Shown here in pieces: positions 16,176 to 24,245 of a DNA stretch of 64,000 nt (position 1 is the first letter of the stretch; each line of letters opens with the position of its first letter). The stretch lies in assembly GCF_900105385.1 (NCBI RefSeq), contig NZ_LT629772.1, positions 6,448,001-6,512,000 of the forward strand, read 5' to 3'. The DNA comes from Microlunatus soli (GTDB lineage: Bacteria; Actinomycetota; Actinomycetes; Propionibacteriales; Propionibacteriaceae). The translations under genes and the position numbers were made by a program. Below the pieces are notes generated by a model. The model made no database searches and was not told where the DNA came from. It saw nothing but the letters and a program-made list of their open reading frames with translations.

Positions 16176-17498
16176 ATGAGCGAAGACGCACAGGGTGCCG
16201 CGAAGGCGACACCCCCATCGTCTGGTATCCCCACGCCGCCACCCGGCGGCCCGAAGCCGGCTGCTGCTGCGCCCGCCTCGTTCGGTCGCGTCGATGACGA
16301 CGGGACCGTGTATGTCCGCAGCGGTGACGGGGAGCGGGCGGTCGGCCAGGTGCCCGATGCCACCCGCGAGGAGGCGCTGGACTTCTTCGTCCGGCGCTAC
16401 ACCGCCCTGGAACTCGAGGTCTCGTTGCTGGAGCGACGCATTCGCGGCGGCAACCTGTCTCCCGACGACGCGGCGTCCTCGGTCCGTACGGTGCGGGAAT
16501 CGGTGCAGTCGGCCAATGCGGTCGGGGATCTGGACGATCTCAATCGGCGGCTGGACGAGCTGAGTCCGCTGCTCACCGAGCAGCGTGCGGTCCGTAAGGC
16601 CGAACGAGCCAGACAACAGGAGGAGACCAGAGCAGCCAAGGAGCGGTTCGTCACCGAGGCCGAACGGCTGGCACAGAGTAACGACTGGCGTGGCGGAGTG
16701 AACCGGTTCCGTTCTCTGTTGGAGCAGTGGAAGCAGTTGCCGCGACTGGACCGGTCGACCGACGACGCGCTCTGGCATCGGTTCTCCAGCGCGCGGACGA
16801 CCTACACCCGTCGCCGCAAGGCGCAGTTCGCCCAACAGGCCGAACGCCGCGAGGCAGCCAGGACCACCAAGGAATCGATCATCACCGAGGCCGAGGCGCT
16901 GGCCGACTCCACCGACTGGGGCCCGACCACCGGCGCGTTCCGGGACCTGATGTCGCGGTGGAAGGCGGCCGGCCCCGCACCGCGGGAGGTCGAGGAGGAT
17001 CTCTGGCAGCGGTTCCGCGGCATCCAGGACCGCTTCTTCGCAGCCAAGCAACAGGCCTTCTCCGCCCAGGACGCCGAGTTCCGGGAGAATCAGGTCGCCA
17101 AGGAAGCGCTGCTGGACGAGGCAGAGAGGTTGGTGCCGGTCACCGACCTGTCCGCAGCCAAGGCAGCCTTCCGGGATTTCCTCGAACGCTGGGCCGAGAT
17201 CGGCAAGGTGCCGCGGGAGGCGATGCGTGGGTTGGAGAACCGGCTGCGCGCGGTGGAGAAGGCGATCCGCGATGCCGAGGACGAGCACTGGCGCCGGACC
17301 AATCCGGAGGCCAGGGCTCGTGCCGAGGACACCGCGGCCAAGCTGGAGGCCCAGATCTCTTCGTTGGAGGAACGGGCCGGCAAGGCCGAGGCCCGTGGTG
17401 ACGACAAGGCAGCCCGGGAGGCACGGGACAACGCCGCCACCTACCGGCAGTGGCTCACCCAGGCACAGCAGGCTGCCAGCGAGTTCCGTCCCGACTGA
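16176..17498 (+). CDS. DUF349 coiled-coil protein
   Basis: 440 residues, function unknown. After a Pro/Ala-rich N-terminus, at least three DUF349 repeats are visible. Each is a helical unit with W-x-x-L/G and a following W-x-R-F: for example E-Q-W-K-Q-L-P-R-L-D then L-W-H-R-F-S-S-A-R, and S-R-W-K-A-A-G-P-A-P then L-W-Q-R-F-R-G-I-Q-D-R-F-F. The sequence is rich in Glu, Arg, Lys and Ala with strong coiled-coil character between repeats. The ATG at 16176 follows a purine-rich GGATGGGGGG. It is divergent from the MBL-fold gene (about 31 bp apart) and convergent with the HAL-family gene (21 bp). Confidence 0.88.
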   Translation: MSEDAQGAAKATPPSSGIPTPPPGGPKPAAAAPASFGRVDDDGTVYVRSGDGERAVGQVPDATREEALDFFVRRYTALELEVSLLERRIRGGNLSPDDAASSVRTVRESVQSANAVGDLDDLNRRLDELSPLLTEQRAVRKAERARQQEETRAAKERFVTEAERLAQSNDWRGGVNRFRSLLEQWKQLPRLDRSTDDALWHRFSSARTTYTRRRKAQFAQQAERREAARTTKESIITEAEALADSTDWGPTTGAFRDLMSRWKAAGPAPREVEEDLWQRFRGIQDRFFAAKQQAFSAQDAEFRENQVAKEALLDEAERLVPVTDLSAAKAAFRDFLERWAEIGKVPREAMRGLENRLRAVEKAIRDAEDEHWRRTNPEARARAEDTAAKLEAQISSLEERAGKAEARGDDKAAREARDNAATYRQWLTQAQQAASEFRPD

Positions 17499-17519
17499 CT
17501 CCTTCCGGCTGACCGACAA

Positions 17520-18998
17520 TCACCGGCCGGCGACCTCGCCGGCCTCCAGATCGGCGAACGGCTCCAGCAGCCGTTCGGCCTGGTCGATCTCGGGGGTCAG
17601 GACGCGGTCGTCGGTGTTGTCGGACAGCACCGTGACGGCCCGGTCGTAGGCGGTCCGGACCGGCGCGTCCGGCAGCTCGACCCCGGACAGCCGCAGCGCC
17701 CGGATCGCACCGACGAGCTCGCAGGCCAACACCGTGCGGTAGGTCCGCACCACCGTGGCCGTCTGCCGGACCGCCTGCGGCGCAAAGCTGGCGTTGTCCT
17801 CCAACCCGCGGGAGATCACCGCATTGCCGAGGGTGACCGGTGCGGCCGCGTGCCGCAGCTCGGCGAGCGCGTCCTGGGTGACGTATTCCAAGATCATGAT
17901 CCCGGAGCTGCCGGCCGGACCGGTGGCCAGGAACGGTGCCAACTCGGTCAGCGCGGGATCGGTCAGGTTGGTCAGCCGGGCCGCCGACAGCTGTGCGACC
18001 TGGTCCACCGCGGCCCGAAGATGATCAAGGGCTTGGGCAAGGTGCGGGGTGGCGAACTGTCCGTGGTGGTAGCTGCGACCGGTCCCCGAGTCGATCAGCG
18101 GGTTCTCCGCGGCCGCATTGACCTCGATCGTCAGGATCTGCTGCAGCGAGGTCCACGCGTCCTGAGCGGCGCCGGCGACCTGTGGGAAGGTCCGCAGCCC
18201 GAACGGATCCTGCAACCGACGGGCGGGCAGCTGCTGATCCTGGTTGCCGAGCAGCCGGCGCATCGCTGCCGCGCACTGCAGCGTCCCGGGATGCGGGCGG
18301 GACCGATGGACGGCGTCGGCGTAGGCCTCCGGGGAGCCGCCCAGGGCTGAGTACGTCAACGCCGTCACCACCCGCCCGGCGGCGAGCAGCCGACCAAGAT
18401 CAGCTGCGGCCAACACCGCCTCGCCGAGGGTGGCCGCATTGCTGGACATGAACGCGAGTGCGTCACCGGAGCCGATGCTGACCGGATCGATCCCACCCGT
18501 AGCCCACGGCCGTTCGCCCGCGAGGGTGAGACCGACCTCGGCCAACGCCGCAAGATCACCGGTGCCGATCCGGCCGTGGGAATGGACCTGCGGCAACGAG
18601 TCGGTCCGCAACGCCGCGTCGAGTCCGGTCACCAGGTCGGGCTGCACCCCGCTGCCGCCCGCCGCCAGCTGGTTGAGCCTGATGATCATCAACGCCCGGA
18701 CCGACGCGTCGGGCAGCAGGCTGCCGTATCCACCGGCGTGGCTGCGCAGCAGTCGCATCCCGTGCTCGTCGGCGCGGTCCGGGTCGACCGCGACGTGCCG
18801 GTTCGCGCCGACGCCGGTGGTCCGACCGTAGACGTTGCCCCAGGTGCTCAGGTGGGTGGCCAGATCGCAAGCGACTCGGACACGTTCCAGCGCGGCCGGG
18901 TCCAGCTCGATCCGGCCGGCGCCGTCCCGACTCAACTCGACGATGTCGGCACAGCGCAGGTCGTTTCCGGTGATCCGGACCGGTCCATGATCGGCCAT
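17520..18998 (-). CDS. HAL/PAL/TAL-family aromatic amino-acid lyase with altered MIO motif
   Basis: 492 residues, the length of histidine and tyrosine ammonia-lyases. Y57-G-R-T-T-G-V-G matches the Y-G-x-N-T-G-F-G loop that holds the catalytic Tyr. Q-D-P-F-G-L-R near residue 255, E-V-N-A-A-A-E-N-P-L and Y-H-H-G-Q-F match later family motifs. The MIO cofactor normally forms from Ala-Ser-Gly; here the aligned residues are Gly145-Thr146-Gly147, followed by the conserved D-L-A. Whether MIO forms with Thr at the central place is open. The ATG at 18998 has AAGGAGG seven bases upstream. No hut genes are nearby, so a histidine-utilisation role is not supported. Confidence 0.85.
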   Translation of the reverse strand: MADHGPVRITGNDLRCADIVELSRDGAGRIELDPAALERVRVACDLATHLSTWGNVYGRTTGVGANRHVAVDPDRADEHGMRLLRSHAGGYGSLLPDASVRALMIIRLNQLAAGGSGVQPDLVTGLDAALRTDSLPQVHSHGRIGTGDLAALAEVGLTLAGERPWATGGIDPVSIGSGDALAFMSSNAATLGEAVLAAADLGRLLAAGRVVTALTYSALGGSPEAYADAVHRSRPHPGTLQCAAAMRRLLGNQDQQLPARRLQDPFGLRTFPQVAGAAQDAWTSLQQILTIEVNAAAENPLIDSGTGRSYHHGQFATPHLAQALDHLRAAVDQVAQLSAARLTNLTDPALTELAPFLATGPAGSSGIMILEYVTQDALAELRHAAAPVTLGNAVISRGLEDNASFAPQAVRQTATVVRTYRTVLACELVGAIRALRLSGVELPDAPVRTAYDRAVTVLSDNTDDRVLTPEIDQAERLLEPFADLEAGEVAGR

Positions 18999-19279
18999 CG
19001 GCACGCCTCCTTCGGCACGGAACCCTTGCATTCCTACGCTGTCATGAAATCAGCCGCGGAGGCGCCGGGGCGTCCCCGGTCGGGAGTCCAACCGGTCGCG
19101 GCTGCTAGGGTCGGTCCCGATAGCGCCTAGGGTTCCGCGTCCCGGATCGCAGCAGGAGGTCGGGACGGTCTGGTCCGAGCGGCGCCACCGGTTGCTGACG
19201 ATGAGCCGCCGGTCATCTCAAGGGACAAAAGCCTGGAGGATCCGCCGCGGCACACCGTGCGCCGCGAGAAGAGGATCCT

Positions 19280-20152
19280 GTGTCTGTTGTCGCTCTGCTG
19301 CTGATCGGGCTCGGCGCGATCGCCCACACCACCTGGAATCTGGCCGCCAAACGGTTCTCCGGCGCCGGCCTGCGGTTCGTCTGGCTGTCCAGCGTTGTCG
19401 CTGCCGTGGTGGTGGCACCCTTTGCGTTGACGGCCTTCGCCGGCAATCGCGCTGCGGTGCCGGTGGTGCTGATCGCGGGATTCGTCAGCGGCCTGATCCA
19501 CATCGGCTACTTCGTGCTGCTGCAGCGCGGCTACCGGGTCGGCGACGTGTCCCTGGTCTACCCGATGGCTCGCGGCACCGGCCCGCTGTTGACCATGATC
19601 GTTTCGGTGCTGTTCCTGGCCGAACGGCCCGGTCCGGTGTCGCTGGCCGGCGGCGCGGTGATCATCGCCGGTGTCGCGGTGATCGGCTTCGCCGGCAGCC
19701 GCGGCGTCTCGCTCGACCCGCGTGCGGTCGTCCTCGGTCTGATGACCGGGGTGACCATCGCGGCGTACACGCTCTGGGATTCCTATGCCGTGACCCGGTT
19801 GGGCATCTCGCCGATGATCCAGAGCTGGCTGTCCAGCCTGACCGAGGTGTTGGTGCTGGCGCCGGTCCTGCTGCGGCCTCGGCAACCGATCGGCACCATC
19901 ATCCGCAGTCAGTTCGCCGGCAGTCAGCTGATCGGCGCGCTGATCGTGGGGATCGGTTCGCCGTTGGCCTACATCTCGATCATGTACGCGATGCGGCACG
20001 CCCCGACTGCCCTGGTCGCGCCCGGGCGTGAGGTCAGTGTGGTGCTGGTCAGCATCGCCGGCTGGCTGATCTTCGCCGAGCCCAATCCCCGCCCCCGACT
20101 GATCGGTTCGGCGATCGTGCTGGCCGGGATCGTCGCGCTCGCCGTCGGCTGA
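19280..20152 (+). CDS. EamA-family (DMT superfamily) transporter
   Basis: 290 residues with about ten hydrophobic helices arranged as two EamA repeats. The first ends around S-L-V-Y-P-M-A-R-G-T-G-P-L-L-T-M-I-V-S-V-L-F-L-A-E-R, with its Pro and Glu-Arg. The second has A-L-V-A-P-G-R-E-V-S-V-V and L-I-F-A-E-P. Such proteins export or import metabolites, and the substrate is not predictable. The start is GTG at 19280 with AGAGGA five bases upstream. It sits 281 bp from the divergent HAL-family gene and ends 3 bp before the convergent aminotransferase. The 281-bp spacer has two copies of CTAGGGT (19107 and 19128 regions), possible -10 elements, and no gene. Confidence 0.85.
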   Translation: MSVVALLLIGLGAIAHTTWNLAAKRFSGAGLRFVWLSSVVAAVVVAPFALTAFAGNRAAVPVVLIAGFVSGLIHIGYFVLLQRGYRVGDVSLVYPMARGTGPLLTMIVSVLFLAERPGPVSLAGGAVIIAGVAVIGFAGSRGVSLDPRAVVLGLMTGVTIAAYTLWDSYAVTRLGISPMIQSWLSSLTEVLVLAPVLLRPRQPIGTIIRSQFAGSQLIGALIVGIGSPLAYISIMYAMRHAPTALVAPGREVSVVLVSIAGWLIFAEPNPRPRLIGSAIVLAGIVALAVG

Positions 20153-20155
20153 TCA

Positions 20156-21379
20156 TCACGCGGCCGCGCGATACTCCTCGAGGAATTCGGCGATCCTGCC
20201 GATCGCCTCGGTCAACACGTCGACCTCGGGCAGGGTGACCAACCGGAAGTGATCGGGGTCGGGCCAGTTGAAACCGGTGCCGTGGGTGACCAAGATCTTT
20301 TTGGCCCGCAGCAACTCGATCACGAACTGTTGATCATCGGCGATCGGATACACCTCGGGATCCAGCCGCGGGAAGCAGTACAACGCTCCCCGTGGGCGCA
20401 CCGAGCTGACGCCCGGGATCTCATTCAGCAGCCGATCGGCGAGCATCGCCTGGTCGTAGTAGCGGCCGCCGGGAATGATCAACTCGTCGACCGACTGGTA
20501 GCCGCCGAGAGCGGTCTGGATCGCATGCTGGGCAGGGACATTGGGACACATCCGCATGTTGGCGACCAGCGTCAGCCCTTCCAGGAAGTCGCGGGCCAGA
20601 TGCTTCGGTCCGGAGACCAGCACCCAGCCGGAGCGGTAGCCGCAGACCCGGTAGGCCTTGGACAGTCCGCTGAAGGTCAGACACAGCACGTCGTCGCCGG
20701 CGACGGTCGCGGTGTGCTGGTGCTCGGCACCGTCGAACAGGATCTTCTCGTAGATCTCGTCGCTGAAGATCACCAGATCGTGCCGTCGGGCGATGTCCAC
20801 CAGGCCTTGCAGCACCTCGGTGGTGTAGACCGCACCGGTCGGATTGTTCGGGTTGATGATCACCAGTGCGTGCGTGTTCGGCGTGATCTTGGATTCGATG
20901 TCGGCCAGGTCCGGCTGCCAGCCGTTGTCCTCGTCGCACCGGTAGTGCACCGGTGTGCCGCCGGAGAGGGTGACCGCGCCGGTCCAGAGCGGGTAGTCCG
21001 GAGCCGGCACCAGGATCTCGTTGCCGTCGTCGACGAAGGTCTGCAGCACCATCGTGATCAACTCCGAGACGCCGTTGCCGAGGAACACGTCGTCGACCTT
21101 GGCGTCGGCCAGTCCGTGGCTCTGGTAGTACTGCGCGACCGCGGTCCGCGCGGAGTAGATGCCGCGGGAGTCGCTGTAGCCCTGGGCCGATGGGAGGTGG
21201 TGCACGATGTCGGCCATGATCGCCTGCGGTGCCTCGAAACCGAACGGGGCCGGGTTGCCGATGTTGAGCTTCAGGATCCGGTGGCCCTCGGCTTCCAGTC
21301 GTTGGGCCTCGACGAGGATCGGTCCCCGGACGTCGTAGCGGACGTCCCGCAGCTTCTTGCTCTGTTTGATGGCGCGCAC
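20156..21379 (-). CDS. AlaA-like PLP-dependent aminotransferase
   Basis: 407 residues, fold type I class I/II aminotransferase. It opens K-Q-S-K-K-L-R-D-V-R-Y-D-V-R-G-P-I-L, typical of AlaA-type alanine/glutamate transaminases. Other motifs are N-I-G-N-P-A-P-F-G-F, I-I-N-P-N-N-P-T-G-A-V-Y, S-D-E-I-Y-E-K-I, and the PLP lysine in F-S-G-L-S-K-A-Y-R-V-C-G-Y-R-S-G-W. The likely reaction is alanine plus 2-oxoglutarate to pyruvate plus glutamate (from family knowledge). The start is GTG at 21379, with purine-rich GGGAAGA upstream. The kinase gene lies 70 bp upstream on the same strand. Confidence 0.9.
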   Translation of the reverse strand: MRAIKQSKKLRDVRYDVRGPILVEAQRLEAEGHRILKLNIGNPAPFGFEAPQAIMADIVHHLPSAQGYSDSRGIYSARTAVAQYYQSHGLADAKVDDVFLGNGVSELITMVLQTFVDDGNEILVPAPDYPLWTGAVTLSGGTPVHYRCDEDNGWQPDLADIESKITPNTHALVIINPNNPTGAVYTTEVLQGLVDIARRHDLVIFSDEIYEKILFDGAEHQHTATVAGDDVLCLTFSGLSKAYRVCGYRSGWVLVSGPKHLARDFLEGLTLVANMRMCPNVPAQHAIQTALGGYQSVDELIIPGGRYYDQAMLADRLLNEIPGVSSVRPRGALYCFPRLDPEVYPIADDQQFVIELLRAKKILVTHGTGFNWPDPDHFRLVTLPEVDVLTEAIGRIAEFLEEYRAAA

Positions 21380-21449
21380 GGCTTCATCTTCCCAGCCGCC
21401 GTCCCGACCGGCGCGCCGGGCTGGTCAGTACGTCAGCGCGCCGCCGCGC

Positions 21450-22547
21450 TCACTTCAGGGTCCAGGCGACGGCGGCCGCCAGTACGAACAGCACGACCGC
21501 CACCAGGATCACCGCCGGTGCCGGCCAGCCGCGACGAGGCTTCGACGCCGGGGGCGGCAGCAGGACCGTACCGTCCTCGGTTCGGGTCGGTGCCGGGAGT
21601 CGGTCATCGGCCGAAACCTCGCGGCGCAGCCAGGTCTGTTGCTGAGCTTCCCGCGGCTGCGGCGGTGTCTGCAGCACGGTCGGTTCCTGCTGCCAGGCGG
21701 GCGGACCGGCGACGGCGGTGTCCGTCTCGGCCGGCAGCGCGGCCCGCAGCGTCGTACCGAAGGTGTGTGCGTCGGCCGGGCGGCCGTCCGGATCGGGGTC
21801 CATCGCGGCGGCCAGCAGCTGATCGATCTGCGGCGGCAGACCGAGCCGGGCAGCGATCGGCTCCGGTCGGACGTCCCGACTGCGCCGGACCAACTCCCCC
21901 GCGGTCAGCCCGGCGAACGGCCGGCGGCCGGCCAACAGCTCGTAGCTCACCACACCGAGGGCGTACACGTCGGCCCGGCTGTCGAAGCCACCGAACTGGT
22001 CCGCCTGCTCGGGAGCCATGTAGGCCGGGCTGCCGGTGGTTACGGTGTAGCCGCTGGCGTCGGCGAGCTTCTTCGCACTGCCCAGATCGGCCACCAACAC
22101 GTGCAGCGGTGCGTGCCGGGTGTCGATCAGGAAGTTGCCGGGCTTCAGGTCGCGGTGCACGATGCCGGCCTCGTGCAGCACCTGAACGGCCTCCGAGGCC
22201 TCGGCGGCCAGCCGGACCGCCTCGTCGGCGGGGAGTTGACCGACCAGGCCGGTGAGCGCACCGCCTTCGATGAAGTCCATCACGAAATACGGCTGCTCCG
22301 GCCGGTCACCGCCCGGCGGGGACACACCGACGTCGTAAACCCGGACCACTCGCGGGCTCTGGATCCGGCGCAGCAGCCGGGCCTCGGTGAGGAAACGTTC
22401 CCGGACGTCGGCGTTGACCGCCCAGTTGTCGGCCAGCACCTTGACCGCGACGGGTACGTCGAGGTCGGGATCGTAGGCCTTCCACACGGTCGCGAAGGCG
22501 CCCGCGCCCAGGACCCGATCCAGGCGATACCGTCCGATCTGCTTCAT
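21450..22547 (-). CDS. Membrane-anchored Ser/Thr protein kinase
   Basis: 365 residues. An N-terminal Hanks-type kinase domain (about 5-260) has L-G-A-G-A-F-A-T-V-W, the ATP lysine K36 in V-A-V-K-V-L, H-R-D-L-K-P-G-N, a D-L-G in place of D-F-G, and the activation loop T-V-T-T-G-S-P-A-Y-M-A-P-E-Q. A Pro/Gln-rich linker leads to a single transmembrane helix at the very C-terminus, which ends A-W-T-L-K. There is almost no extracellular sensor, unlike PknB with its PASTA domains. The start is likely leaderless: GATAAT lies eight bases before the ATG. It is divergent from a sigma-factor gene 189 bp away, which suggests that the kinase acts on that sigma factor (inference). Confidence 0.92.
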   Translation of the reverse strand: MKQIGRYRLDRVLGAGAFATVWKAYDPDLDVPVAVKVLADNWAVNADVRERFLTEARLLRRIQSPRVVRVYDVGVSPPGGDRPEQPYFVMDFIEGGALTGLVGQLPADEAVRLAAEASEAVQVLHEAGIVHRDLKPGNFLIDTRHAPLHVLVADLGSAKKLADASGYTVTTGSPAYMAPEQADQFGGFDSRADVYALGVVSYELLAGRRPFAGLTAGELVRRSRDVRPEPIAARLGLPPQIDQLLAAAMDPDPDGRPADAHTFGTTLRAALPAETDTAVAGPPAWQQEPTVLQTPPQPREAQQQTWLRREVSADDRLPAPTRTEDGTVLLPPPASKPRRGWPAPAVILVAVVLFVLAAAVAWTLK

Positions 22548-22555
22548 CGCCGCCC

Positions 22556-22561
22556 ATTATC
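22556..22561 (-). promoter_or_regulatory. Probable -10 element of the kinase gene (leaderless)
   Basis: GATAAT on the minus strand (five of six matches to TATAAT) ends eight bases before the kinase ATG. Confidence 0.45.
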
Positions 22562-22736
22562 CGGCCTGCCGACGATTTCACCCCGATCGGCCGGTCCGAC
22601 GTCGGCGTGGTCGTGTTTGCGGTACTGGATACCGGACCACACCAGCAGTCCCCTCGAACACAACCGCGTCACGATTGACCGCCGTCACCCTGCCACTCGT
22701 CGGTGTCGGCCGCCGCCACGGCATGATGTGCTCACG

Positions 22737-23297
22737 ATGACTGACGACGCCGAACTCGATGAGCTGGTCCGCTCCGCCCAGGCCGGCGACCAGGCGGCTC
22801 TGGGCGACCTGCTGACGCGGCTCCGGCCGCGCGTGATGCAGCGCTGTGCACGCCTGCTGCCGCATCAGCAGGACGCGGAAGAAGCCGCCCAGGATGCGCT
22901 GCTGGCGATCAGTTCCAACATCGGCAGCTACTCCGGGCGCGGCTCCTTCCTGGGCTGGGTCACGGTGATCACGTCCAACAGTGCGCGGGGCACCTACCGG
23001 TCGCTCAAACGCCGCGGCGAGACCACCGGGGCGGTTGCCGTCCCGGAGTCGGCCGACCCGCGGACGACCAGTGTGATCGCCGGCACCCGGCTGGACCTGC
23101 TGGAGTCGCTGAACGAGCTGGAACGCCGACACCCTGCGCTGCTGGAACCGTTCGTGCTGCGCGACCTCGGCTCGCTGCCGTACGACGAGATCGCGGAGCT
23201 GACCGATGCGCCGCTGGGCACCGTGAAGGACCGGATCCACCAGGCCCGCAAGTTCATGCGGGAACGACTCCGGTTGCAGTTGGAAGCAGAGTTGTGA
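22737..23297 (+). CDS. ECF-type RNA polymerase sigma factor
   Basis: 186 residues. Region 2 (about 8-80) has D-E-L-V-R-S-A-Q-A-G-D-Q-A-A-L, D-A-E-E-A-A-Q-D-A-L-L-A-I and F-L-G-W-V-T-V-I-T-S-N-S-A-R. Region 4 (about 125-180) has L-P-Y-D-E-I-A-E-L-T-D-A-P-L-G-T-V-K-D-R-I-H-Q-A-R. No anti-sigma factor gene is adjacent. The divergent Ser/Thr kinase may fill that regulatory role, as proposed for other kinase-linked ECF sigma factors. The secreted-protein gene 76 bp downstream may be a target. No Shine-Dalgarno precedes the ATG; a GTG at 22728 is an alternative start. The 189 bp between kinase and sigma holds both promoters and nothing else recognisable. Confidence 0.88.
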   Translation: MTDDAELDELVRSAQAGDQAALGDLLTRLRPRVMQRCARLLPHQQDAEEAAQDALLAISSNIGSYSGRGSFLGWVTVITSNSARGTYRSLKRRGETTGAVAVPESADPRTTSVIAGTRLDLLESLNELERRHPALLEPFVLRDLGSLPYDEIAELTDAPLGTVKDRIHQARKFMRERLRLQLEAEL

Positions 23298-23334
23298 GGC
23301 GGTCGATCACCACCGCCGGTCGAACGGTCAGTGC

Positions 23335-23356
23335 CGATCGATCGGCCGATCGATCG
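23335..23356. repeat. 22-bp perfect palindrome upstream of the secreted-protein gene
   Basis: A perfect palindrome whose left half is CGATCGATCGG. It lies 38 bases after the sigma-factor stop and 17 bases before the GTG of the next gene. It may be an operator, or a product of the high GATC content of this genome. Confidence 0.6.
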
Positions 23357-23373
23357 ATGAGAAGGGCCGATCG

Positions 23374-24117
23374 GTGAGAAGGAGCGTGAGCGTCGGCTGC
23401 TGGATCGCCGCCGTCGTGCTGGGGGCCGGCACGGGTCATTTCGTGCTCCCCGACCGTGGCACCGTCGGTTGGCCGCCGTGGTCGGCGGACAGCACGACCC
23501 CGCCGGCCGACGGCAACGCGACCGCCGGGCCGGAACCGATGCCGAGCGACTATGCCCGAACGCCACCGACGAAGAGCGACCTGGCGTCGGTGAAGACCTT
23601 CGACAAGGCTGGTCTGGATGTCCGGGTCTACCATCTCGGCGGCGACGGCGATCCGAACACCGGAGCGACGATCTGCAGTGACCAGGCGGGGCCGGGCAAC
23701 CGCACTCTGGGCGACCTCACCGGTTACGACCCGTCGCTGACCGGTTCCTGGGAGGAGAAGGGCGACGACGGCACAGCCGACCAGATGATCGCGGTCGCCG
23801 ACTCCCCCGCCGACGCGAAGGTCGCCGCCGACCAGCTCCTGAACAGTGAGTCGCCATGCCGTCATGCCGAGGTCGGCGAGTCGGTGCTGGGCAAGCCCCG
23901 CGAGCAGCTGATCGAGCCGGGCGTCTGGGCGGCCTGGATCGGTCAGTATCCCGGCGACCAGAACACCAACGGCGAAGCACCCGAGGGAGCCGAACCCTGC
24001 GGCGGCGAGATCATCATCCGCAACGGCCAACGCTTCGGCACGATCGGGGTCTATCTCTGCGCCGACTCCGAACAGCTCGGCACTCTCGCCGTTGCCGCCG
24101 CCAAGCGGCTCGGCTAG
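23374..24117 (+). CDS. Secreted or membrane-anchored hypothetical protein
   Basis: 247 residues with no family that I recognise. Residues about 8-28 (V-G-C-W-I-A-A-V-V-L-G-A-G-T-G-H-F-V-L-P) form a signal peptide or anchor after two arginines. A Pro/Thr/Ala-rich spacer follows, then a domain of about 180 residues with four Cys (I-C-S-D, S-P-C-R-H, E-P-C-G-G, Y-L-C-A-D) that could form two disulfides outside the cell. The GTG start has GAAGGG seven bases upstream. Its position directly after the sigma gene suggests that it belongs to the kinase/sigma regulon (inference). Confidence 0.65.
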   Translation: MRRSVSVGCWIAAVVLGAGTGHFVLPDRGTVGWPPWSADSTTPPADGNATAGPEPMPSDYARTPPTKSDLASVKTFDKAGLDVRVYHLGGDGDPNTGATICSDQAGPGNRTLGDLTGYDPSLTGSWEEKGDDGTADQMIAVADSPADAKVAADQLLNSESPCRHAEVGESVLGKPREQLIEPGVWAAWIGQYPGDQNTNGEAPEGAEPCGGEIIIRNGQRFGTIGVYLCADSEQLGTLAVAAAKRLG

Positions 24118-24132
24118 TGCCCGCGATCCGAA

Positions 24133-24191
24133 TGTCGTACGAGTGCGAGCGGCCTCGCCGATCGCACCGGTTTCGGGCAGTTCGTACGACA
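24133..24191. repeat. Pair of inverted TCGTACGA sites
   Basis: TGTCGTACGA (24133-24142) and TCGTACGACA (24182-24191) are exact inverted copies, 39 bp apart. Each contains the palindrome TCGTACGA. They lie between the secreted-protein stop and the next promoter, so they could be operator half-pairs. Confidence 0.45.
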
Positions 24192-24231
24192 GATTCGTCG
24201 CGGTGTCCCGACACTGACGGCTGTTCACGGC

Positions 24232-24237
24232 TAGGGT
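24232..24237 (+). promoter_or_regulatory. Probable -10 element of the PCD/VOC gene
   Basis: TAGGGT ends eight bases before the ATG at 24246. No Shine-Dalgarno is present, consistent with a leaderless mRNA. Confidence 0.45.
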
Positions 24238-24245
24238 CGCGGTCC

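Noticed and set aside
17520-18998. Calling the HAL-family gene hutH
   Set aside because: The MIO triad is changed and no other histidine-utilisation genes are nearby.
20249-22255. 668-residue frame opposite the aminotransferase and kinase
   Set aside because: Both real genes are clearly recognised; the frame is a composition shadow.
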